NCBI GenBank assembly: GCA_020029455.1
Contig: JAIBJH010000176.1
Location: 1 to 6,935 of the forward strand
Length of the DNA stretch: 6,935 bases
Source of the DNA: Hyphomicrobiales bacterium
Lineage (GTDB): Bacteria; Pseudomonadota; Alphaproteobacteria; Rhizobiales; Aestuariivirgaceae
Reading direction: 5' to 3'
The number at the start of each line of letters is the position of its first letter. The stretch's first letter is position 1. The notes beneath the pieces are model-generated. The model was not told the origin of the DNA, searched no databases, and was given only the letters and a program-made list of their open reading frames with translations. Made by a program: the position numbers and the translations under genes. Below are positions 1-5,367 of the stretch, one piece after another.

Positions 1-27
1 GTCCCGCAACTGTTTGGGAAGGCCTTG

Positions 28-804
28 CTAAACGCGCCGTTCCACCATCATTTTCTTGATTTCGGCGATGGCCTTGGCGGGCGACAAGCCCTTGGGGCAG
101 GCCTTGGCGCAATTCATGATGGTGTGGCAGCGGTAGAGCCGGAACGGGTCCTCGAGGTTGTCGAGCCGGTCGCCGGTCGCCTCGTCGCGGCTGTCGATCA
201 GCCAGCGATAGGCCTGCAGCAGCGCCGCAGGGCCCAGATAGCGATCACCGTTCCACCAGTAGGAGGGGCAAGAGGTGGAGCAGCAGGCGCAGAGGATGCA
301 CTCATAAAGCCCGTCCAGCTTTTCGCGCTCTTCCTTGGATTGCTTCCATTCCGTCTGCGGCGTCGGCGTCGAAGTTTTGAGCCAGGGCTCGATGGAGCGG
401 TGCTGGGCGTAGAAGCGCGTGAGATCGGGCACCAAGTCCTTTACCACCGGCATGTGCGGCAGGGGATAGATTTTCACATCGCCCTTCACCCCATCACAGG
501 CCTTGAGGCAGGCCAGCGTATTGGTGCCGTCGATGTTCATGGCGCAGGAGCCGCAGATGCCCTCGCGGCAGGAGCGGCGGAAGGTGAGCGTTGCATCCTG
601 CTCATTCTTGATCTTGATGAGCGCATCGAGCACCATCGGCCCGCACTCATCCATGTCCACCTGATAAGTGTCGATCTGCGGGTTTTTCCCGTCATCCGGG
701 TTCCAGCGATAGATCTTGAAGGAGCGGATGTTGGAGCCCGCCGGCATGGGCCAAGACTTACCTATGCCGATTTTGGAATTTGTGGGAAGTGAAAATGCGA
801 CCAT
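28..804 (-). CDS. sdhB: Succinate dehydrogenase iron-sulfur subunit
   Basis: This is the electron-transfer subunit of complex II, passing electrons from the SdhA flavin through three Fe-S centres to ubiquinone at the membrane. The 258 residues match the usual family length of about 260. An N-terminal ferredoxin-like domain carries the 2Fe-2S ligands C79, C84, C87 and C99 (CREGICGSC, then LAC). The C-terminal domain carries the 4Fe-4S/3Fe-4S ligands C169, C172, C175, C179 and C226, C232, C236. The SYWWN motif (W183, W184) and H227 lie where the quinone site is expected. The ATG at 804 has an AGGAA Shine-Dalgarno at 811-815, six bases away. The gene is last in the visible sdh operon but is separated from sdhA by a nuclease-bearing repeat element, and the stop codon of that nuclease overlaps this Shine-Dalgarno. 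No terminator is seen in the 27 bases after the stop. Confidence 0.97.
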   Translation of the reverse strand: MVAFSLPTNSKIGIGKSWPMPAGSNIRSFKIYRWNPDDGKNPQIDTYQVDMDECGPMVLDALIKIKNEQDATLTFRRSCREGICGSCAMNIDGTNTLACLKACDGVKGDVKIYPLPHMPVVKDLVPDLTRFYAQHRSIEPWLKTSTPTPQTEWKQSKEEREKLDGLYECILCACCSTSCPSYWWNGDRYLGPAALLQAYRWLIDSRDEATGDRLDNLEDPFRLYRCHTIMNCAKACPKGLSPAKAIAEIKKMMVERRV

Positions 805-810
805 GAAGAT

Positions 811-815
811 TTCCT
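811..815 (-). promoter_or_regulatory. sdhB ribosome binding site overlapping the upstream stop codon
   Basis: On the minus strand the run TAGGAA holds both the TAG stop of the DUF559 gene (814-816) and the AGGAA Shine-Dalgarno of sdhB, six bases before its ATG. The stop and start are therefore placed for translational coupling. This is seen in the sequence; the coupling itself is inferred. Confidence 0.7.
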
Positions 816-1218
816 ACTCCCTCCCCCTTGTGGGGAGGGTCGGGGTGGGGGTCTGGGGCTGGTTCAAATGAGAATACGAATAGGCGGTCGGCAGTCGAAC
901 CTCGTGACGGATACGGTCTACTACACCTTCCAAGCTCTCAAACACTTCGGCATTCCAGAAGCGCAAGACATTGTAGCCTTCTGCATTTAGTCGCTTCGAC
1001 CGCATATCATCATAGCTGGCAGCATCACCATGTTGCCCACCATCCAGCTCAACAACCACTTTCGGGTAATGGCAGGCAAAATCCGCAGCGAAGCCGGCAA
1101 TAGGCACTTGCCTGCGGAAGTGCCGACCTTCTGACTTCAGAATGCGCAACTCCTGCCACAGCAATCCTTCAGCAGGCGTCGCGTTGTTGCGAAGGCTCCG
1201 AGCGAAAGCGTCAACCAC
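814..1218 (-). CDS. DUF559 (Vsr-like, PD-(D/E)XK-type) endonuclease domain protein
   Basis: This 134-residue protein has the layout of the DUF559 family, related to very-short-patch-repair (Vsr) endonucleases. Visible are an N-terminal helix of the type RSLRNNATPAEGLLWQEL, then FRRQVPI (residues 34-40), ADF with D46, the core VELDGGQH (E57, D59, Q62, H63), a D70/D71 pair, KRLNAEGYNVLRFWNAEVF (76-93) and a final helix. D46, E57 and D59 are the likely metal-binding acidic residues by analogy with the fold; I infer nuclease activity and cannot name a substrate. The start is GTG at 1216-1218; there is no ATG between it and the upstream in-frame stop at 1264-1266, and the next internal ATG would remove much of the domain. 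Start and C-terminus both lie in the flanking inverted repeats. The tail after about residue 118 is repeat-encoded and probably not part of the fold. It is co-directional with the sdh genes and likely transcribed with them. The biological role of the family is not settled. Confidence 0.85.
   Translation of the reverse strand: MVDAFARSLRNNATPAEGLLWQELRILKSEGRHFRRQVPIAGFAADFACHYPKVVVELDGGQHGDAASYDDMRSKRLNAEGYNVLRFWNAEVFESLEGVVDRIRHEVRLPTAYSYSHLNQPQTPTPTLPTRGRE
817..865 (+). repeat. Left terminal inverted repeat (49 bp)
   Basis: The repeat begins CTCCCTCCCCCTTG at 817 and is followed by G-rich sequence. It contains its own palindrome, CCCTCCCC (819-826) and GGGGAGGG (832-839) around a five-base loop. 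Its partner is 1212-1260 in inverted orientation, with mismatches only at repeat position 24 and at three positions in the inner 10 bases. It encodes the last 16 residues of the DUF559 protein, ending PTPTLPTRGRE. Confidence 0.9.
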
Positions 1219-1260
1219 TCCCAGACCCCCACCCCGGCCCTCCCCACAAGGGGGAGGGAG
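1212..1260 (-). repeat. Right terminal inverted repeat (49 bp)
   Basis: This is the inverted partner of 817-865, identical at 45 of 49 positions. It holds the same internal 8-bp palindrome (CCCTCCCC and GGGGAGGG when read on the minus strand). The GTG start codon of the DUF559 gene (1216-1218) lies within its inner end. It begins 24 bases after the sdhA stop. Confidence 0.9.
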
Positions 1261-1284
1261 AAACTATCGCGCGTGCCCACCGCA

Positions 1285-2913
1285 TCAATACCCCCGCGCC
1301 TTTGGCTTGATGTAGGCGATGTCGTCGCTCATCGTGAAGTCATGCACCGGGCGGTAGCCGAGCGTCACTTTCCGTTTAGCGCCACAGACCTTGTTGATCC
1401 TCTTCGACCCCTGCTCCAGTGTCTCGCCCGTGCGGAACACCGCCGCATCTTCCTGCATGGCCCGCTGCATGGCAAGGCGAAGCTTCGCCGTCGGTGTGCC
1501 GCCCGAAGCGTGGCGAAAGCCATCGAGCCGCGAAATCGTTGCCTCGCCCGCATCGGCGGGAAGATCGGCATGCGACTTGTCTTCCTTCTTCACCAACTCA
1601 ACACAGCGCAGTCCCGCCGCCCGGCCAAAGACCACAAGATCGATCAGGGAATTGGAGCCCAGACGATTTGCTCCGTGTACGGAAACACAGGCCGCCTCGC
1701 CCACCGCCATCAATCCCGGCACGGTTTTCTCGGGACCATCCTTGTCCCCCGCCAACGCCTCGCCGTGATAATTCGTGGGGATGCCGCCCATGTTGTAATG
1801 CACCGTAGGCAAGATCGGGATCGGCTCTTTCGTTACATCAACACCGGCAAAAATTCTCGCGGACTCCGAAATACCCGGCAAGCGCTCATGCAGCACCTTT
1901 GGATCAAGATGCTCAAGATGGAGATGGATATGGTCCTTCTCCTTGCCAACGCCACGACCCTCACGGATTTCGATGGTGCAGGAGCGCGACACCACATCGC
2001 GCGAGGCAAGATCCTTGGCGGAAGGCGCATAACGCTCCATGAAACGCTCACCTTCTGAATTGGTGAGATACCCGCCCTCGCCGCGCGCACCCTCGGTGAT
2101 GAGGCAACCCGCGCCATAAATGCCCGTCGGATGGAATTGCACGAATTCCATGTCCTGGCAGGGAAGCCCGGCGCGCAGCACCATGGCATTGCCATCGCCC
2201 GTGCAGGTATGCGCCGAGGTCGCTGTAAAATAGGCGCGGCCATAGCCACCCGTCGCCAAAATTGTCTGGTGCGCCCGGAAGCGATGGATCGAACCGTCCT
2301 CCATGCTCATGGCCATCACACCGCGGCATGCATCATTTTCCATGATCAGATCGAGCGCGAAATATTCGATGAAGAAAGCCGTGTCATAGCGCAGCGACTG
2401 GCCATAGAGCGTGTGCAGCATGGCATGGCCCGTTCGGTCGGCCGCCGCACAGGTGCGCTGGGCAGGCGGGCCATCGCCGAAATTCTGCATCATGCCGCCG
2501 AAAGGCCGCTGGTAGATCTTGCCTTCCTCCGTGCGGCTGAAGGGCATGCCGAAATGTTCAAGCTCGTAAACCGCCTCGGGCGCATTGCGCACCAGATATT
2601 CAATGGCATCCTGGTCGCCCAGCCAGTCGGCACCCTTCACCGTGTCATACATGTGCCAGCGCCAGTCATCGGGCCCCATATTGCCAAGCGAGGCTGCAAT
2701 GCCACCCTGCGCCGCCACTGTATGCGAGCGCGTGGGAAAAACTTTCGTGATGCAGGCTGTTTTCAATCCGGCCTGTGATGCGCCAAGCGCGGCGCGAAGT
2801 CCTGAGCCGCCCGCGCCGACAACAACCACGTCATAGCTGTGATCGGTGATTGGATAGGCGCGATCACCGATGGTAACGCTTTTTGAGGCTTTTTGCGATT
2901 CAGATACGGCCAT
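1285..2913 (-). CDS. sdhA: Succinate dehydrogenase flavoprotein subunit, with internal C-terminal deletion
   Basis: This is the catalytic subunit of complex II, oxidising succinate to fumarate with covalently bound FAD. Visible are the dinucleotide-binding motif VVVGAGGSGLRAAL (30-43), the FAD-linking H64 in SHTVAAQGG, H261/T263 in HPTGI, TEGARGEGG (273-281), catalytic R310 in SRDVVSRS, H372 in HYNMGG and R417 in HGANRLGSNSL. The product is 542 residues, whereas alphaproteobacterial SdhA is usually about 600-613. The shortfall is in one place. After KRINKV (residue 509) the sequence passes through CGAKR straight to KVTLGYRPVH, omitting about 70 residues. The missing part normally contains DRSLIWN, ETLE-DNL and the near-invariant SRGAHARED motif of the flavoprotein C-terminal domain (PF02910). 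The frame is kept on both sides. The C-terminus is KARGY where KARVY is usual. The start ATG overlaps the sdhD stop by one base (TGATG). Activity of this shortened form is doubtful; the identity is not. Confidence 0.96.
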   Translation of the reverse strand: MAVSESQKASKSVTIGDRAYPITDHSYDVVVVGAGGSGLRAALGASQAGLKTACITKVFPTRSHTVAAQGGIAASLGNMGPDDWRWHMYDTVKGADWLGDQDAIEYLVRNAPEAVYELEHFGMPFSRTEEGKIYQRPFGGMMQNFGDGPPAQRTCAAADRTGHAMLHTLYGQSLRYDTAFFIEYFALDLIMENDACRGVMAMSMEDGSIHRFRAHQTILATGGYGRAYFTATSAHTCTGDGNAMVLRAGLPCQDMEFVQFHPTGIYGAGCLITEGARGEGGYLTNSEGERFMERYAPSAKDLASRDVVSRSCTIEIREGRGVGKEKDHIHLHLEHLDPKVLHERLPGISESARIFAGVDVTKEPIPILPTVHYNMGGIPTNYHGEALAGDKDGPEKTVPGLMAVGEAACVSVHGANRLGSNSLIDLVVFGRAAGLRCVELVKKEDKSHADLPADAGEATISRLDGFRHASGGTPTAKLRLAMQRAMQEDAAVFRTGETLEQGSKRINKVCGAKRKVTLGYRPVHDFTMSDDIAYIKPKARGY

Positions 2914-3293
2914 CAGGCAAGACTCATTTTGAGGATGGAAGTGGCGGCAATGATGAACATCAACGCCGCAAAGAGCGTGTTGAGGATGAGAGCCGCGATC
3001 TTGCTGCGAGGTTCGTGCACATAATCCTCGATGATCACCTGCATGCCGAGCCGCATATGCCAGAACACGGAGGCGAGCGTCAGCAGCAGGAACACGGCTT
3101 CAAAGGGATTTCGCAGACTCGCCACCACCTCCGCCCGCGTTGCCCCGAGGTGCCGCAATATGAACCAGATGAAATAGACAATGAGTGGCACATTGAGGAC
3201 GGCCGTGAGGCGCTGCTGCCAGAAATGCTCCGTGCCGGTTTTTGACGCGCCGAGTCCGCGCACCTGCTTCAGCGGTGTCTGCATGTTGTTCAT
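2913..3293 (-). CDS. sdhD: Succinate dehydrogenase membrane anchor subunit
   Basis: This is the smaller-motif membrane anchor of complex II, which with SdhC binds haem b and forms the ubiquinone site in the inner membrane. The 126 residues begin with the alphaproteobacterial signature VRGLGASKTGTEHFWQQRLTA (about 11-31). Three predicted membrane helices follow, near 33-48, 64-85 and 98-119. H79 in FWHMRLGMQ is the expected haem ligand, and D90-Y91 in IEDYVHEP matches the quinone-site Asp-Tyr pair. The start at 3293 overlaps the sdhC stop by four bases (ATGA), typical of translational coupling; M4 is a possible alternative start. The stop shares one base with the sdhA start. Confidence 0.95.
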   Translation of the reverse strand: MNNMQTPLKQVRGLGASKTGTEHFWQQRLTAVLNVPLIVYFIWFILRHLGATRAEVVASLRNPFEAVFLLLTLASVFWHMRLGMQVIIEDYVHEPRSKIAALILNTLFAALMFIIAATSILKMSLA

Positions 3294-3688
3294 GGCAGCA
3301 CTCCGTAGCCGATGACCCAGAGCAGGGTGGTGAGCGCAATTGAGCCAATCACATTGGCCCAGACCAGTTTCTCAACTGTCGGCAGTGCGAAGCCCCGGCC
3401 CGTGTCCCAGATGAAATGGCGAAGGCCGCCCAGCATGTGGTGCACCAGCGCCCAGGTGAAACCGAAGAGGATCAGCCTGCCGAACCAATGGCCGAAGAAG
3501 CCCTGCACCAGATCGAAATAGCCATCCGAATGAGCCGCCGCCGAGAGCCACCAGACAAAAAGAATGGTGCCGAAGAACAGCGCCGCGCCGGTGATGCGAT
3601 GCATGATCGACATCATCATCGACAACATCGGTTTGTAGATTTGTAGATGTGGAGAGAGCGGCCGGGCGACCGGTCTTGAATCAGCCAT
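3290..3688 (-). CDS. sdhC: Succinate dehydrogenase cytochrome b556 subunit
   Basis: This is the cytochrome b membrane anchor of complex II and the first gene of the operon. With the start at 3688 (MADSRPVARPLSPHLQIY) the protein has 132 residues, close to the family norm. The open frame extends upstream to 3769, but those 27 extra residues do not resemble the family and would cover the promoter region. Family marks are RPLSPHLQIYKP (9-20), the quinone-site S27 and R31 in SIMHRITG, and the haem-ligand region ALVHHMLGGLRHFIWD with H83/H84 and H91. Three membrane helices lie near 32-50, 66-89 and 108-130. The Shine-Dalgarno is weak (GGGG about ten bases before ATG). It overlaps sdhD by four bases. 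Confidence 0.95.
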   Translation of the reverse strand: MADSRPVARPLSPHLQIYKPMLSMMMSIMHRITGAALFFGTILFVWWLSAAAHSDGYFDLVQGFFGHWFGRLILFGFTWALVHHMLGGLRHFIWDTGRGFALPTVEKLVWANVIGSIALTTLLWVIGYGVLP

Positions 3689-3713
3689 TGTCAGAGCCCC
3701 ATAGATGACGGGC

Positions 3714-3742
3714 ACCTTAACGGGTGCATTGCAACATGGCAA
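3714..3742 (-). promoter_or_regulatory. Candidate sigma-70-type promoter of the sdh operon
   Basis: On the minus strand, TTGCCA (3737-3742) and TAAGGT (3714-3719) are spaced by 17 bases, which would start transcription near 3707, about 20 bases before sdhC. An inverted repeat, GCACC-N6-GGTGC (3712-3727), covers the -10 box and could be an operator. The boxes are imperfect and were found by eye in a 79-bp divergent region, so the call is tentative. Confidence 0.35.
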
Positions 3743-3767
3743 ATACAGCGAAGGTACCATTGCCCCC

Positions 3768-4487
3768 ATGAAATTGCGGAAGAAGATGATGCGGCGGGCA
3801 CTTGGCTCCCTCCTTTGGACGCTGATACTGATTGCACTCGCGGCTTATCCCGCTTCCCGATTCGGCGTTTTCAAGTGGCCGCGAGAATACGATCCTTTCT
3901 CTGTGCCAGACTTGCGGGCAAAGCCCAACTTTCTGACCCATTGGCAAATGAAACTGGTGGATGCTGAGCCGCGAAATTGCACAGCAGCTTTCGCCATTGT
4001 GGGCTCGCCCATAACACTGAAGCCAACCCAAGGTGCAGACACAAGCTGCGAGGTGTCCGGTGCCGTCACGCTTGGCAAGCTTTCATCCGCGCGCCTTGCA
4101 CCAGAAGATACGCGCTGCGCCATCGCCGCACGGCTTTACATGTGGGAGCACCATCTCCTCCAGCCAGCGGCGCAAAGGATACTTGGCGAACCCATCGCCG
4201 AAATCCTGCATTTTGGCTCCTTCAGTTGCCGCACCATGAGGCAGCGCTCCTCCATGAGCGAACACGCCACCGCCAATGCCTTCGACATTTCAGGCTTCCG
4301 CACCGCGAGCGGAAAGATCATCACCGTGAAGAGCGACTGGGACAAAACGACGAAGGAAGGAAAATTCCTGCATGCCGCCCACGACGGCCTATGCGATTGG
4401 TTCAACCTGACGCTCAGCCCCGACTACAATGCAGATCACGCCGACCACTTCCATGTGGACATGGGCTGGTGGCGGAGTTGCAGGTAG
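3768..4487 (+). CDS. Extensin-like C-terminal domain protein, putative LAS-type peptidase
   Basis: The protein has 239 residues with an N-terminal basic stretch and one hydrophobic segment (about 11-28), so it is probably anchored in the inner membrane and faces the periplasm. The rest matches the extensin-like C-terminal domain common in alphaproteobacteria. Visible are SFSCRTM, MSEHATANAFDISGF (H166, D173), DWDK, FLHAAHDGLCDWFNLTLSPDYN and DHFHVDMG (H227, H229). HX6D followed by HXH is the zinc-ligand pattern of LAS peptidases such as MepA and VanX, with H166, D173 and H229 the likely ligands. Cleavage of peptidoglycan peptides is inferred from this pattern, not shown. Six cysteines are consistent with disulfides in the periplasm. 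The start at 3768 follows a distant GAAGG; M7/M8 (3786/3789) with GGAAG just upstream is a credible alternative. The gene is divergent from sdhC and ends 34 bases from the convergent reductase. Confidence 0.85.
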   Translation: MKLRKKMMRRALGSLLWTLILIALAAYPASRFGVFKWPREYDPFSVPDLRAKPNFLTHWQMKLVDAEPRNCTAAFAIVGSPITLKPTQGADTSCEVSGAVTLGKLSSARLAPEDTRCAIAARLYMWEHHLLQPAAQRILGEPIAEILHFGSFSCRTMRQRSSMSEHATANAFDISGFRTASGKIITVKSDWDKTTKEGKFLHAAHDGLCDWFNLTLSPDYNADHADHFHVDMGWWRSCR

Positions 4488-4521
4488 AGGAAAGTCGCCC
4501 CCATCCGCAGCTCCAGCTGTG

Positions 4522-5274
4522 TTAGAGGATGAAGCCGCCCGCCGCCTCCACGCGCTGGCCATTCACCCAACGGAATCCGTCCCCCAGCATGGCTGCTGCA
4601 AGAACACCGACATCGTCCGGCAACCCCACTCGCCCTAATGCCGTCTGGGCCGCAAGCTGAGCATTGACGTCGCGGTTGTCACGCACGATGCCGCCTCCAA
4701 AGTCAGTTTCAATGGCTCCCGGCGCGAGTACATTGACCGTGATGCGCCGCGGACCCAGCTCCTGCGCAAGATAGCGCGTAAAGACCTCAATCCCGCCTTT
4801 CATCATGGCGTAGGCTGCGCGCCCGGGAAATGAAAAGCGCGCCAGACCCGAGGAAACATTGAGGATGCGGCCGCCATCTTCGATCACCGGCAGGAGCTTC
4901 TGCGTCAAGAAAAACGGAGCGCGCAGATGAATGTTCGTCATTTCATCGAACCCTGAACCGTCCATTTCGCCGATCTTGCCGTTAAGTCCCGTTCCGGCAT
5001 TGTTGACGAGATGGTCGAAGCGTTCGCGCTGCCAGACCTCCGACAGCGTCTTGCGCAACGTGGCAACAAACCCGTCAAATTGGTCGGCCGCTGACACATC
5101 AAGCTGCAGGGCAGCGGCATTTCTGCCAAGTTTGCGGATTTCGGCCACGACCTCATCCGCCTCTTTTCTGCGGCTATGATAAGTAATGATCGAGTCCTGC
5201 CCCGCCTGCGCCAGGTTGATGGCCATGCTGCGGCCAAGTCCGCGGCTTCCGCCTGTGATAAGGTTGATTTTCAT
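4522..5274 (-). CDS. Short-chain dehydrogenase/reductase (SDR) family oxidoreductase
   Basis: This is a classical NAD(P)-dependent SDR of 250 residues, probably cytosolic. The Rossmann motif is TGGSRGLG (7-14), followed by LDV (58-60), NNAG (91-94), the active-site serine in NVSSG (S141/S142), and YxxxK as Y155 and K159. The C-terminal LAPGAIETDF and VNGQRVEAAGG segments are typical. The substrate cannot be read from the sequence. The start at 5274 is preceded by AGGAAA at a good distance. The open frame reaches 5382, but that extension would run across the intergenic region into the divergent regulator's start and lies before the first strand of the fold. Its position opposite an HxlR-type regulator suggests that the regulator controls it, as for other HxlR/oxidoreductase pairs. 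Confidence 0.93.
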   Translation of the reverse strand: MKINLITGGSRGLGRSMAINLAQAGQDSIITYHSRRKEADEVVAEIRKLGRNAAALQLDVSAADQFDGFVATLRKTLSEVWQRERFDHLVNNAGTGLNGKIGEMDGSGFDEMTNIHLRAPFFLTQKLLPVIEDGGRILNVSSGLARFSFPGRAAYAMMKGGIEVFTRYLAQELGPRRITVNVLAPGAIETDFGGGIVRDNRDVNAQLAAQTALGRVGLPDDVGVLAAAMLGDGFRWVNGQRVEAAGGFIL

Positions 5275-5305
5275 GTTCGTTTCCTGTTGTTGGAGACGCT
5301 GATTT

Positions 5306-5357
5306 AGGTCGCACCTTGCAATACTGAAGAAGGCACCAAAAATATTCATAGGCACCA
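5306..5357. promoter_or_regulatory. Candidate operator region between SDR and HxlR genes
   Basis: The 93-bp divergent spacer contains a perfect dyad AGGT-CGC-ACCT (5306-5316) and two direct copies of AGGCACCA (5331-5338 and 5350-5357) 19 bases apart. The core GCACC occurs three times in one orientation, and the last copy runs into the regulator's AGGAGG. Binding by the neighbouring HxlR protein, with autorepression and control of the reductase, is inferred. Confidence 0.4.
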
Positions 5358-5362
5358 GGAGG
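5357..5362 (+). promoter_or_regulatory. Strong ribosome binding site of the HxlR gene
   Basis: A perfect AGGAGG lies five bases before the ATG at 5368 and seven bases plus one codon-step before the second ATG at 5371. It supports the chosen start and shares its first base with a candidate operator repeat. Confidence 0.75.
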
Positions 5363-5367
5363 AAACC

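Larger units (their letters stand above)
817..1260. mobile_element. Inverted-repeat-bounded element carrying a DUF559 nuclease gene
   Basis: This 444-bp unit is bounded by two 49-bp inverted repeats (817-865 and 1212-1260) that agree at 45 of 49 positions. It sits between the sdhA stop (24 bases away) and the sdhB start. The DUF559 gene starts inside one repeat and runs 16 codons into the other. A hand count of 901-1080 gives about 50-52% GC, against about 55% and 62% in two sampled 60-base lines of sdhA. No clear target-site duplication was found in the flanks. No transposase is present, so movement could be driven by the nuclease or in trans, or this may be a palindromic-repeat cassette that no longer moves. 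Calling it a mobile element is inference from structure and position. Confidence 0.55.

Noticed and set aside
25..792. A 255-codon open frame on the plus strand opposite sdhB
   Set aside because: It is antisense to a clear sdhB, has no family features and is rich in the residues expected from reading a GC-rich gene backwards.
819..839. GC-rich 8-bp hairpin as an intrinsic terminator (also in the right repeat)
   Set aside because: Neither copy is followed by a T run on either strand; it is better explained as the internal palindrome of the repeat.
807..1270. Target-site duplication flanking the inverted-repeat element
   Set aside because: The outer flanks (ending TTCCTA and beginning AAACTA) share only CTA, which is too little to claim.
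1273..2058. A 261-codon plus-strand frame opposite sdhA, with another at 2131-2778
   Set aside because: Both are shadows of sdhA; their translations show no recognisable domain.
3689..3769. Upstream extension of sdhC to a start at 3769
   Set aside because: The extra 27 residues do not resemble SdhC, and the MADSRPVARPLSPHL start at 3688 fits the family; the extension would cover the promoter.
4508..4519. CAGCT-CC-AGCTG palindrome between the two convergent genes as a terminator
   Set aside because: The loop is too small for the full stem, the stem is short, and no T tract follows on either strand.
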